The translations under genes were made by a program, and so were the position numbers. This document shows positions 54,915-64,000 of a stretch of DNA of 64,000 nucleotides, piece after piece. Position 1 is the first letter of the stretch. Every line of letters begins with the position of its first letter. The notes below the pieces were generated by a model. It searched no databases and was not told the origin of the DNA. It saw only the letters and a list, made by a program, of their open reading frames with translations. This DNA is from Stappia indica (GTDB taxonomy: Bacteria; Pseudomonadota; Alphaproteobacteria; Rhizobiales; Stappiaceae). The stretch lies in contig NZ_MBQE01000005.1 in NCBI RefSeq assembly GCF_001696535.1, positions 1 through 64,000 on the forward strand, read 5' to 3'.

Positions 54915-55868
54915 ATGCTGAGGTTCCTCGGCCACCGGCTTTCCTCTGCCCTGCTGACGCTGGCCATCGCCGCCGTGGCGGTGTTCCTCGTCGCCCGCAT
55001 GATCCCCGGCGATCCGGTGATGATCATGCTGGGCGAGGCCACCGGCGGCGATCCGGCGGCGGTTGCGCGCATGCGCAACGAACTGGGCCTCGACCGGTCC
55101 CTCTTCGTCCAGTTCAGCAACTGGGCGATGCGCCTGCTGCAGGGCGACTTCGGCGTCTCCATCCGCTCCGGCGAGCCGGTGCTCGACGACCTGCTGCTGC
55201 GCATCCCCCGCAGCCTGGAACTCATCGCCGGCGGCTTGCTGGTCGCCGTCCTGCTCGGCCTGCCGCTCGGCATCCTGTCGGCGCGCAACCGCGGCCGCCT
55301 GTCCGGCGCGATCAGCTCCATCGTCTCGGTGATCGGCTTTTCCGCGCCCGTCTTCGTCTCGGGCGTCATCCTCGTGGTCGTCTTCGGCGTCTGGCTGCAG
55401 GTGCTGCCCTCCTCGGGCTACGTGCCCTTCGCCGACGATCCCCTGCTGCACCTGTCCTGTCTCGTCCTGCCCTCGCTGGCCATCGGGCTCAACTTCATGG
55501 GCGTGGTCGCCCGCGTCACCCGCGCCAGCCTGATCGACACGATGGACAACGACTATGTGGCGCTCGCCCGTGCCAAGGGCCTGTCGCGGGGGCGGGCGAT
55601 GATCCGCCACGCGCTGCCCAATGCCATGGTGCCGGTGATCGCCATCATCGGCATCCGCGCCGGCAACCTGCTCGGCGGCACGGTCATCGTCGAGGCGCTG
55701 TTCGACTGGCCGGGCCTCAGCTCGCTGCTGGTCAGCGCCTCCTTCTCGCGCGACTACCCGGTGATCCAGGGCAGCCTGATCGCCATCTTCGCGATCTTCA
55801 TCCTCATCAGCCTGCTGATCGACCTCGCCCAGAGCTTCTTCGACCCGCGCGTGAGGGCCACCGCATGA
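54915..55868 (+). CDS. peptide-type ABC permease (DppB-like)
   Basis: A 317-residue permease. It begins LRFLGHRLSSALLTLAIAAVAVFLVARMIPGDPV, has LGLDRSLFVQFSNW, and carries the EAA loop VALARAKGLSRGRAMIRHALPNAMVP. About six helices. It overlaps the next permease start by ATGA. Confidence 0.94.
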   Translation: MLRFLGHRLSSALLTLAIAAVAVFLVARMIPGDPVMIMLGEATGGDPAAVARMRNELGLDRSLFVQFSNWAMRLLQGDFGVSIRSGEPVLDDLLLRIPRSLELIAGGLLVAVLLGLPLGILSARNRGRLSGAISSIVSVIGFSAPVFVSGVILVVVFGVWLQVLPSSGYVPFADDPLLHLSCLVLPSLAIGLNFMGVVARVTRASLIDTMDNDYVALARAKGLSRGRAMIRHALPNAMVPVIAIIGIRAGNLLGGTVIVEALFDWPGLSSLLVSASFSRDYPVIQGSLIAIFAIFILISLLIDLAQSFFDPRVRATA

Positions 55869-56712
55869 CGACCACCTTCCTCTCGACCTTCCTGCGCGAG
55901 CTGGGCAGCCGGCGGAACCTGGCCGCCTCCGCCGCCCTGCTGTTCCTGCTCGTCGTCGCGGTGCTGTCCGCTGCCGCGCCCCTGCTGCCGATCCAGGATC
56001 CGCTGGCCATCGACACGCTGAACATCCTCTCCGGCCCCTCGCAGGCGCACTGGCTGGGCACCGACGAGCTCGGCCGCGACATCCTCTCGCGCATCATCCA
56101 TGGCGGGCGCATCTCGCTCGGCGTCGCCCTGTCGGCGGTGCTGCTCGCCGGCGTGCTCGGCACGTTGCTCGGCGTGCTGATCGGCTTTTGCGGCCCACGC
56201 GTCGAGGCGGTCGCCATGCGGCTGATCGATGTGTTCGTGTCGCTGCCGGAAATCTTCGTCGCGCTGATCGCGCTGGCGCTGCTCGGCGGGGGGCTCGGCA
56301 CGCTGATCGGCACGATCGGGCTGATCTACTGCCCGCAATTCGCCCGCGTCGTCTACAACATGACCCGCTCGATCCGCGCCCGCGAGCATGTGCTGGCGGC
56401 CCGCTCGCTCGGCGCCGGCCGGCTCTGGCTGATCCGCCACGAGGCGCTGCCGAACCTTTATTCGATCATCGCCGTGCAGGCCTCGGTCACCTTCTCTTTC
56501 GCGCTGCTGATGGAGGCGGGCCTCAGCTTCCTCGGTCTCGGCGTGCAGCCGCCGACCCCGTCCTGGGGCCAGATGGTCGGCATTCTCAAGAACTACATCT
56601 ACATCAATCCCTGGTCGGCCGTGTTCCCGGGTCTTGCCCTGTTCTTCGTGGTGCTGGCGGTCAATCTCGTCGGCGACCTGCTGCAGGACGTCCTCAATCC
56701 GGAGCTGCGCAA

Positions 56713-56716
<4 letters not shown>
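55865..56716 (+). CDS. peptide-type ABC permease (DppC-like)
   Basis: A 283-residue permease with HWLGTDELGRDILSRIIHGGRISL, the EAA loop LAARSLGAGRLWLIRHEALPNLY and the C-terminal GDLLQDVLNPELRK. Its stop overlaps the start of the fused ATPase gene by ATGA. Confidence 0.94.
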
Positions 56717-58467
<1,751 letters not shown>

Positions 58468-58548
58468 GCGGGCAGGCGCCTTCCCGCGCGACATTCGGGC
58501 GCAAGCCGTAGCGTCGGTCGGCTCTCGACGGGCGGCGCGACTTGCGCG

Positions 58549-59214
58549 ATGATGCAAGTATCGATCGATATCTGCCGCGGGCGTTCGTTTTGCCCGCCCT
58601 GCCGGGATCTGCGTGTGACCAAGACGAAACGGCCGGCCCACGCGGGTCTCTGGCGGTGGCTCCGGCGCGGGGGGCTGGCCCTCGCCGCCATCCTTGCCCT
58701 GTGCATCGGCCATGCCGTGCTGCTGCAGCTCACCGGCAATCTCCACACGGTCGTTGCCGGCGAGCTCTACCGCTCCGCCCAGCCGTCCGGCGCGGACATC
58801 GCCAGCCAGCACCAGCGCTTCGGCATCCGCACCATCCTCAACCTGCGCGGCGCCAGTCCCGGTGCCCCCTGGTACGAGGGCGAGCGCGCGGCGGCGCAGC
58901 AGCTCGGCATCGGCCATCTCGACTTCGCCATGTCCGAAAGCCTCGTCCTGTCGCGGGCCGAGGCGGAGCAACTCGTGACCCTGATGCGCGAGGCGCCGAA
59001 GCCCTTGCTCATCCATTGCCGCGCCGGGTCGGACCGCACCGGCCTTGCCGCCTCCCTCTACATGGCCGCCATCGCCGGCGCGGACGAGGAGGAGGCCGAG
59101 GCGCAGCTCTCCTTCCGCTTCGGCCATGTGCCGCTGCCCTGGCTGTCGCGAGCCTGGCCGATGGACGAAAGCTTCGAGCAGTTGGAGCTCTGGCTCGGCT
59201 TCACGGCCTCCTGA
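58549..59214 (+). CDS. membrane-anchored dual-specificity phosphatase-like protein
   Basis: A 221-residue protein with one transmembrane segment (about 42-60) and a tyrosine phosphatase fold. The CX5R loop is HCRAGSDRTG (Cys157, Arg163), preceded by LYRSAQPSGADIASQHQRFGIRTILNLRG, typical of Siw14/DSP-like phosphatases. The start is uncertain: GTG 58615 would remove 22 residues and neither start has a clear SD. Substrate unknown; inositol or polyphosphates are possible for this group. Confidence 0.88.
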   Translation: MMQVSIDICRGRSFCPPCRDLRVTKTKRPAHAGLWRWLRRGGLALAAILALCIGHAVLLQLTGNLHTVVAGELYRSAQPSGADIASQHQRFGIRTILNLRGASPGAPWYEGERAAAQQLGIGHLDFAMSESLVLSRAEAEQLVTLMREAPKPLLIHCRAGSDRTGLAASLYMAAIAGADEEEAEAQLSFRFGHVPLPWLSRAWPMDESFEQLELWLGFTAS

Positions 59215-59348
59215 GTCGTTGGCCGGCCGCGTTAGCCCGGCTCATCTTCTCCTGACGAAAACTCAGCAGCCGGCGGCCGTCGTCCGTGCTCAACTGACCT
59301 TCGGCGGCTCCGCATCGATGCGGGCCGCGGTGAAGGACGGTTGCGCAT

Positions 59349-59942
59349 ATGGATCCCACCTCGCTGATGGCGCTTGCCATCTATGCCTTCGTGATGTCGA
59401 TCACGCCGGGCCCCAACAACCTGATGCTGACGACCTCCGGCCTCGTCTTCGGCATGGCCCGCACCTGGCCGCATATCCTCGGCATTCCCTTCGGCGTCGC
59501 GGTGCAGCTCAGCGCGGTCGGTGCGGGTCTCGGCGCCATCTTCGCGCTGGAGCCGCGGCTGCAGGTGGCGCTGAAGGTCATCGGCACGCTCTATCTCCTG
59601 TGGCTGGCGGCAAAGCTCTGGCGCGCGGGTGAATTGCGCGATGCCTCCATGGCCCGGCCCATCGGCTTCTTCCAGGCCGCCGCCTTCCAGTTCGTCAATC
59701 CGAAGGCCTGGCTGATCGCCGGCACGGTGATCGCCGCCTTCGTCGCGCCGGGCGAGGGCTATGCCGGCCGGCTGGCGATGGTCTGCCTCGTCTTCACCGT
59801 GATCGGCATTCCCTGCATGTCGGTCTGGGCGGCCTTCGGCGCGGGGCTGCGGCAAGTGCTCAAGGACCGGCGCAAGCTGCTGCTGGTCAACCGGACGATG
59901 GCCGCGCTCGCCGCCCTCACCGCCGTCCTGTTCTGGCTGTGA
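59349..59942 (+). CDS. LysE/RhtB-family exporter
   Basis: A 197-residue membrane protein with six helices. SITPGPNNLMLTTSGLVFGMART is the LysE/RhtB signature, and FQFVNPKAWLIAGTVIAAFV follows. It exports amino acids or related compounds. Two cupin genes follow 13 bases later. Confidence 0.93.
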   Translation: MDPTSLMALAIYAFVMSITPGPNNLMLTTSGLVFGMARTWPHILGIPFGVAVQLSAVGAGLGAIFALEPRLQVALKVIGTLYLLWLAAKLWRAGELRDASMARPIGFFQAAAFQFVNPKAWLIAGTVIAAFVAPGEGYAGRLAMVCLVFTVIGIPCMSVWAAFGAGLRQVLKDRRKLLLVNRTMAALAALTAVLFWL

Positions 59943-59955
59943 GAGAGCGATCCCG

Positions 59956-60390
59956 ATGACCCGCGAAACCGCACCCCTTGTCGCGTCCGCCGTCGCCCTG
60001 ACCGAGGCCGGCCCCGACAATCTCTATTCCTGGGGCGAGGGCTGCCTCGGCTGGCGCCTGCTGGAGCAGGACGGCCTGCAGCTGCGCCAGGAACTGATGC
60101 AGCCGGGCACCAGCGAGACGCCGCACCTGCATCGCCGCGCCCGCCAGGTCTTCTACGTGCTGGAGGGCGAGATGACCCTGCGCATGCCGGAGGGGACGCT
60201 GCGCGCCCGCCCGCGCCAGGCGATCCACGTGCCGCCCGGCCGGCCGCATTGGGTGCGCAACGACGGAACCGGCGATCTGGTCTTCGTCCTCGCCTCCGCG
60301 CCCTCCACCGCCGGCGACCGCATCGAGGTCGAAACCGCCGGCTGGGCGCCCCTTCGTCCCGACGATGCAAACGACAAAGGTGACCGATGA
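59956..60390 (+). CDS. cupin-domain protein
   Basis: A 144-residue single-domain cupin. Motif 1 is TPHLHRRARQVFYVLEGE with two metal-ligand His, and motif 2 is PRQAIHVPPGRPHWVRN. Metal-dependent isomerase, oxygenase or sensor roles are possible. It overlaps the next cupin gene by ATGA. Confidence 0.88.
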   Translation: MTRETAPLVASAVALTEAGPDNLYSWGEGCLGWRLLEQDGLQLRQELMQPGTSETPHLHRRARQVFYVLEGEMTLRMPEGTLRARPRQAIHVPPGRPHWVRNDGTGDLVFVLASAPSTAGDRIEVETAGWAPLRPDDANDKGDR

Positions 60391-60899
60391 CCTCCCCGAT
60401 CGTGCAGCCCCCCATCGTGCGGCCCGACGCCCTGCCGCTCCAGATCCAGCGCCATGGCGAGACCTTCGAGGCCGGCACGGCCGCCATCGCCGCGCCGCTC
60501 GGCGCCCGCCATCTCGGCGCGCGCTATGTCGAGGTGCCGGCCGGCAAGAAGGCCTGGCCGTTCCACTGCCATCACGCCAATGACGAGATGTTCGTGATCC
60601 TCGCCGGCTCCGGCCGGCTGCGCTTCGGAGCCGACGAGCACCCGTTCAGTGCCGGCGATGTCGTCGTCTGCCCGGCCGGCGGGCCGCAGACCGCGCACCA
60701 GCTGATCGCCGGACCGGACGCGCCGCTGCGCTATCTCGCGATCAGCAGCATGCGCGAGCCGGACGTGATGGAATATCCCGACAGCGGCAAGCTGGTGGTG
60801 TTTGCCGGCTCCGCCCCCGGCGGCGACAAGGCCGCGCGGCGGCTGGACCTGGTGCTGCGCGGCGATGCGACCGCCGGTTACTGGGACGGCGAGGGGTGA
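60387..60899 (+). CDS. cupin-domain protein
   Basis: A 170-residue cupin. Motif 1 is WPFHCHHANDEMFVILAGSG and motif 2 GDVVVCPAGGPQTAHQLI. It differs in sequence from the preceding cupin but is coupled to it, so the two may work on one substrate. Its end overlaps the convergent LysR gene by 22 bases. Confidence 0.88.
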   Translation: MTSPIVQPPIVRPDALPLQIQRHGETFEAGTAAIAAPLGARHLGARYVEVPAGKKAWPFHCHHANDEMFVILAGSGRLRFGADEHPFSAGDVVVCPAGGPQTAHQLIAGPDAPLRYLAISSMREPDVMEYPDSGKLVVFAGSAPGGDKAARRLDLVLRGDATAGYWDGEG

Positions 60900-61774
60900 C
60901 CCGCCTCGGCCAGCAGCCAGGCGCGCACGTTGCGGATCCGCCGGTCGCGCTCCAGCGCCGGCGGATAGCACAGATAGTAACCGGCATTGGCCGGCACCTT
61001 GTGGGCGAACAGCGGCTTGAGCCGCCCGGCGGCGATGTCCTGCCCGGCGATCTCGATCCCGGCGAGGGTCACGCCGGCCCCGTCGATGGCGGCCTTGAGG
61101 CCGAGCCCGGCGGAATCGACGATGGTCACCGCTGCCGGCTGCAACGGCCCGCCCGGCAGCGAGGCGTTCCAGCGGGCGAAGTTCTCCCGCCGGTTCTGCG
61201 ACAGGAAGAGGTTCGTGCGGCCGACACGGGCGCGCAACTCGTCCTCCCCGCCCGTCGCCATGCCGGGTGCGCCGAGTAGCCCCACCGTCTCCTCGAACAA
61301 TCGCTCCGCGACGACGCCCGGCCATTGGCCGTCGCCGTGCCGCACGGCCGCATCCGCCGCCCCGGCCGAAACGTCGGCCCGGTCCTGCCCGGTCGAGATC
61401 AGCAGCTCGAACCCGGCGCGGGCGAAGGGGTAGCGGGTCAGCCGCGGCGACAGCCAGTGCGCGGCGAAGGTCGGCAGCATCGACAGGCGCAACGGGCCGA
61501 GCTTGCGCTCGCTCTTCAGCAGCCCCACCGCCCCGGCGATCCGGCCGAAGCCCGCCGTCAGCTCCGGCGACAGCATGCGTCCGGTCTCCGTCAGCTCCAG
61601 CCGCGGCCCGACGCGGCGCATCAGCTCCACGCCCAGCACCGATTCCAGCACGCGCAGCTGGTGGCTCACCGCCGACGGCGTCACGCCGATTTCGCCCGCC
61701 GCCTCCTTGATCGACAGATGGCGCGCCGCCGCCTCGAAGGCGCGCAGCGCCGTCAGCGGCACGCCGAGCCGCAT
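60878..61774 (-). CDS. LysR-family transcriptional regulator (GcvA-like)
   Basis: A 298-residue regulator starting LGVPLTALRAFEAAARHLSIKEAAGEIGVTPSAVSHQLRVLE, the GcvA-like headpiece, with an effector domain at about 90-290. The open frame extends 150 bases upstream through a Pro/Ser-rich stretch coded by GGGAGCGGGAG repeats, which I take as non-coding. It is divergent from the MocR gene and convergent with the cupins. Confidence 0.9.
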   Translation of the reverse strand: MRLGVPLTALRAFEAAARHLSIKEAAGEIGVTPSAVSHQLRVLESVLGVELMRRVGPRLELTETGRMLSPELTAGFGRIAGAVGLLKSERKLGPLRLSMLPTFAAHWLSPRLTRYPFARAGFELLISTGQDRADVSAGAADAAVRHGDGQWPGVVAERLFEETVGLLGAPGMATGGEDELRARVGRTNLFLSQNRRENFARWNASLPGGPLQPAAVTIVDSAGLGLKAAIDGAGVTLAGIEIAGQDIAAGRLKPLFAHKVPANAGYYLCYPPALERDRRIRNVRAWLLAEAGHPSPSQ

Positions 61775-61917
61775 GGCACCGCCTGTCTCGTTCGGCGGCG
61801 AGAGGGCGGGCGAGGGGGAGCGGGAGGGGGAGGGGCAGGGGCAAGAGGGCGCATGCTGCAGCATCCGGGGTCCGATCCTGTCAGGCGGGACTTTCACGAG
61901 CCGGGATGCTATTGGCT

Positions 61918-61958
61918 GTGACACTTCGATAAAATAGCAAAAGTGTCACGTTACACTT
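61918..61958 (+). promoter_or_regulatory. three GTGACACTT-type repeats before the MocR gene
   Basis: GTGACACTT (61918-61926), its inverse AAGTGTCAC (61941-61949) and GTTACACTT (61950-61958) sit just ahead of the SD. Together they give two overlapping inverted repeats, a plausible autoregulatory site for the MocR-type protein. The AT-rich gap holds TAAAAT as a possible -10. Confidence 0.6.
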
Positions 61959-61971
61959 GGAGAGATTTCGC

Positions 61972-63366
61972 ATGCGCCTGCGTTCGCCCTGGCAGCCCCG
62001 CCTTTCCGAAGGGGCCGGCTCGCCCGGAGAGCGGCTCGCCGCCGCCCTGTCGCAGGACATCCTGTCGGGCGCGCTTGAGGTCGGCGCGCGCCTTCCCGCG
62101 CAGCGCGATCTCGCCTGGCGCCTCGGCATCGGGCTCGGCACCGTGACCAAGGCTTATGCGCTGCTGGAACGGCGCGGCTTGCTGCGCTCGGTGCGCGGCT
62201 TGGGCAGCTTCGTCGCCGCCACCGAGGCGCGCAAGGGCCCGCTCGTCGACCTGTCGCGCAACGCCCCGCCCTCCGGCGTCAGCGAGCGGCTGCTCGCCCG
62301 CACCCTGGCCGCCGTCTCCCGCAGGCTCGATGCGGATGTGTTCAACGCCTATCCGCCGGTAGCCGGCCATGCCCGCTACCGCAACGAGATGGCCCGCTGG
62401 TTCCGCCGCCTCGGCATGGAGGCCGACCCGCAGTGCCTGTTGCTGGCGGGCGGCGCCCAGCATGCGCTGGCCGTCGCGCTCTCCACCCTGTGCGGTCCCG
62501 GCGGCACGCTGCTGGTCGAGGCGCAGACCTATCCCGGCGTGCTGACGCTCGCCCGCCACATGGGCCTGCGCGTGCTCGCCGTTGCGATGGACGCCGAAGG
62601 CATGCTGCCCGATGCGCTCGACGAGATCCTGCAAGGCCTTCGGGCGGATACAAGCGGCATCGCGGTCTACCTGACCCCGACCATGCAGAACCCGACCACC
62701 GGCTCGATGGGGCGCGGCCGGCGCGAGGCCATCGTCGCGGTCTGCCGGGCGCGCGATGCGATGCTGGTGGAGGACGATGTCTACACGCTGGCGCCGGAGG
62801 CGGAGTTTCCCCCGCTCGCCAGCCTTGCGCCCGAGCGCGTCGTCTACATCAACAGCCTGTCGAAGACCCTGAACCCGTCTTTGCGCGTCGGCGGTCTGGT
62901 GGTGCCCCCGGCCCTTGTCGCCCGCACGGAAGCCGCGCTCCATGCCAGCGGGCTGATGATCTCGCCGCTCGGCTGCGTGGTGATGGAGCAATGGGTGCTC
63001 GACGGCACGGCCGAGGCCATCGGCACCGCCATCCGCGAGGAGGCCGCGCGCCGCCGGGCGCTGGCCGGGGCGATCCTGGGACGGGCGATGCGCGACGCGT
63101 GCCATGTCGGCTATCACGTCTGGCTGCCGCTCCAGGCCGGACGGGCCGCGGCGCTGGAGACCGCCGCCCGGGCGCTGGGCATCCTCGTCACCCCGCCCGC
63201 CTCCACCGCCGCCGCGCCCGGCACCCCGGCGGATGAGGCCTCCTGCGGCGTGCGGCTGTGCCTCGGCGCGCCCGCCATGGACGAGCTGGAGACGGCCCTT
63301 CGCGCCATTGCCGGCCTTGTCGAAAATCTCGGGGCAGGCGCGTCGGCGCCGTCCGTTCTCGCCTGA
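61972..63366 (+). CDS. MocR-type regulator (GntR winged helix fused to aminotransferase fold)
   Basis: A 464-residue fusion protein. The N-terminal winged helix (about 15-80) has LPAQRDLAWRLGIGLGTVTKAYALLERRG. A class I aminotransferase-fold domain follows with Lys298 (SLSKTLNPSLRVGGLV), LTPTMQNPTTGSM and VEDDVYTLAPE. MocR proteins use PLP as cofactor or signal. Target genes may include the LysE/cupin unit or the TauE gene next door. GGAGAGA precedes the ATG. Confidence 0.93.
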   Translation: MRLRSPWQPRLSEGAGSPGERLAAALSQDILSGALEVGARLPAQRDLAWRLGIGLGTVTKAYALLERRGLLRSVRGLGSFVAATEARKGPLVDLSRNAPPSGVSERLLARTLAAVSRRLDADVFNAYPPVAGHARYRNEMARWFRRLGMEADPQCLLLAGGAQHALAVALSTLCGPGGTLLVEAQTYPGVLTLARHMGLRVLAVAMDAEGMLPDALDEILQGLRADTSGIAVYLTPTMQNPTTGSMGRGRREAIVAVCRARDAMLVEDDVYTLAPEAEFPPLASLAPERVVYINSLSKTLNPSLRVGGLVVPPALVARTEAALHASGLMISPLGCVVMEQWVLDGTAEAIGTAIREEAARRRALAGAILGRAMRDACHVGYHVWLPLQAGRAAALETAARALGILVTPPASTAAAPGTPADEASCGVRLCLGAPAMDELETALRAIAGLVENLGAGASAPSVLA

Positions 63367-63376
63367 GGCAGGCGGC

Positions 63377-64000
63377 TCAGAAATAGGACCAGGTCAGCAG
63401 CAGACCGACGGCGATCACCACCGCCCGCAGCACGGACGGCTTCACCCAGCGCGCCAGCCGCGCGCCGAGATAGCCGCCGGCAATCGCCCCGGCCAGCACG
63501 ACAAGTCCCGGCAGCCAGGCGATGATGCCGGTGGCGACGAACACGGCGACGGCGACGCTGGTGACCACGGTCGCCAGCGCGTTCTTTAGGGCATTCGCCT
63601 CGTTGACGTCGTCGATCCCGATCAAGGTCAGCACCGCCATCAGCAGGATGCCGAGCCCGGCGCCGAAATAGCCGCCATAGACGGCGACCGCGAAATCGAT
63701 GGCGAGCAGCGCCGCCCTCGGCAGTTCGCCGCCGCGATGCGCGCTCACCCAGGCACGCAGCCACGGTCCGGCGGCGAAGAGCAGCGTTGCCGCCAGCAGC
63801 AGCCAGGGGATCAGCTGGCGGAAGACCGCGTTGCCGGTCGCCGCCAGCAGCGCCGCGCCGACGATGCCGCCGAGGATGAAGACCGGGGCGCTGGCCTTCA
63901 GCCGCGCCGACTGGCGGCGGAGCTCCTCGCGATATCCGAGCAGGCTGGTGGCATGGCCCGGCCAGATCGAGATCGCGCTGGTGGCATTGGCGGCGACCGG
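63377..64000 (-). CDS. sulfite exporter TauE/SafE-family permease, 5' part missing
   Basis: The frame stays open from its stop at 63377 to the window edge, giving about 207 C-terminal residues. Segments NATSAISIWPGHATSLLGYREEL, FAVAVYGGYFGAGLGILLM and AIAGGYLGARLARWVKP are typical of TauE/SafE transporters for organosulfonates, sulfite or small acids. The N-terminal third lies outside the window. It is convergent with the MocR gene, ten bases apart. Confidence 0.9.
   Translation of the reverse strand, partial: PVAANATSAISIWPGHATSLLGYREELRRQSARLKASAPVFILGGIVGAALLAATGNAVFRQLIPWLLLAATLLFAAGPWLRAWVSAHRGGELPRAALLAIDFAVAVYGGYFGAGLGILLMAVLTLIGIDDVNEANALKNALATVVTSVAVAVFVATGIIAWLPGLVVLAGAIAGGYLGARLARWVKPSVLRAVVIAVGLLLTWSYF

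Noticed and set aside
61775-61924. N-terminal extension of the LysR gene
   Set aside because: The extra 50 residues come from a purine-rich GGGAGCGGGAG repeat and precede a standard GcvA-like start, so they are more likely leader sequence.

Overview
The window looks like chromosome of a high-GC alphaproteobacterium, most likely a Hyphomicrobiales (Rhizobiales) member. Three things support this: the 3' end of a 5S rRNA followed directly by an initiator tRNA (the usual end of an rrn operon in this class), a GntR-type BioR repressor with TTATAGATAA boxes, and many short catabolic operons each served by its own TRAP or peptide-type ABC transporter. I see no insertion sequence, prophage, integrase or CRISPR array.

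Layout. 1-200: 5S tail, tRNA-fMet and terminator. 0.5-4.6 kb: an HdeD/DUF1003 membrane pair, a divergent OmpR/histidine kinase pair and an AhpD-like protein. 4.6-7.2 kb: an EmrAB-like drug efflux pair. 7.3-10 kb: a patatin, acetoacetate decarboxylase and 3-hydroxybutyrate dehydrogenase operon for C4 ketone and PHB-type metabolism. 10.1-16.8 kb: a secreted protein with three Cys-rich modules, an AraC regulator and a type Va autotransporter; both exported proteins carry the same 30-bp upstream element. 16.9-19.7 kb: GNAT, then a DMT exporter and azoreductase divergent from a LysR gene. 19.7-22.1 kb: bioR, bioY and bioB with three BioR boxes.

22.1-32 kb: a LacI regulator divergent from a nine-gene-scale import and catabolism unit (M20 peptidase, peptide-type ABC transporter, FAD amine oxidase, DUF1028). 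32.1-37.8 kb: a von Willebrand A exported protein, a small exported protein, a membrane protein and a second AraC regulator. 38-50 kb: a coherent catabolic regulon made of a TRAP transporter, a FadR-type GntR regulator, a hyuA-hyuB-aminotransferase-ridA operon, a ketoglutarate semialdehyde dehydrogenase and KdgD. Its promoters share a 14-bp palindrome, GTATGWTGTCWTAC or near matches. The enzymes end at 2-oxoglutarate, but the substrate cannot be named from sequence.

50-58.5 kb: a second GntR regulator divergent from an asparaginase-family amidase, a class V aminotransferase and a complete peptide ABC transporter (Tat-exported binding protein, two permeases and one fused double ATPase). 58.5-64 kb: a membrane-anchored phosphatase, a LysE exporter with two cupins, a LysR regulator, a MocR-type regulator with three GTGACACTT-like repeats in its promoter, and a TauE/SafE permease cut by the window end.

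The most novel-looking parts are the 38-50 kb regulon (a lactam- or hydantoin-type opening system joined to the 2-oxoglutarate semialdehyde route) and the AraC-linked pair of exported proteins at 10-17 kb.
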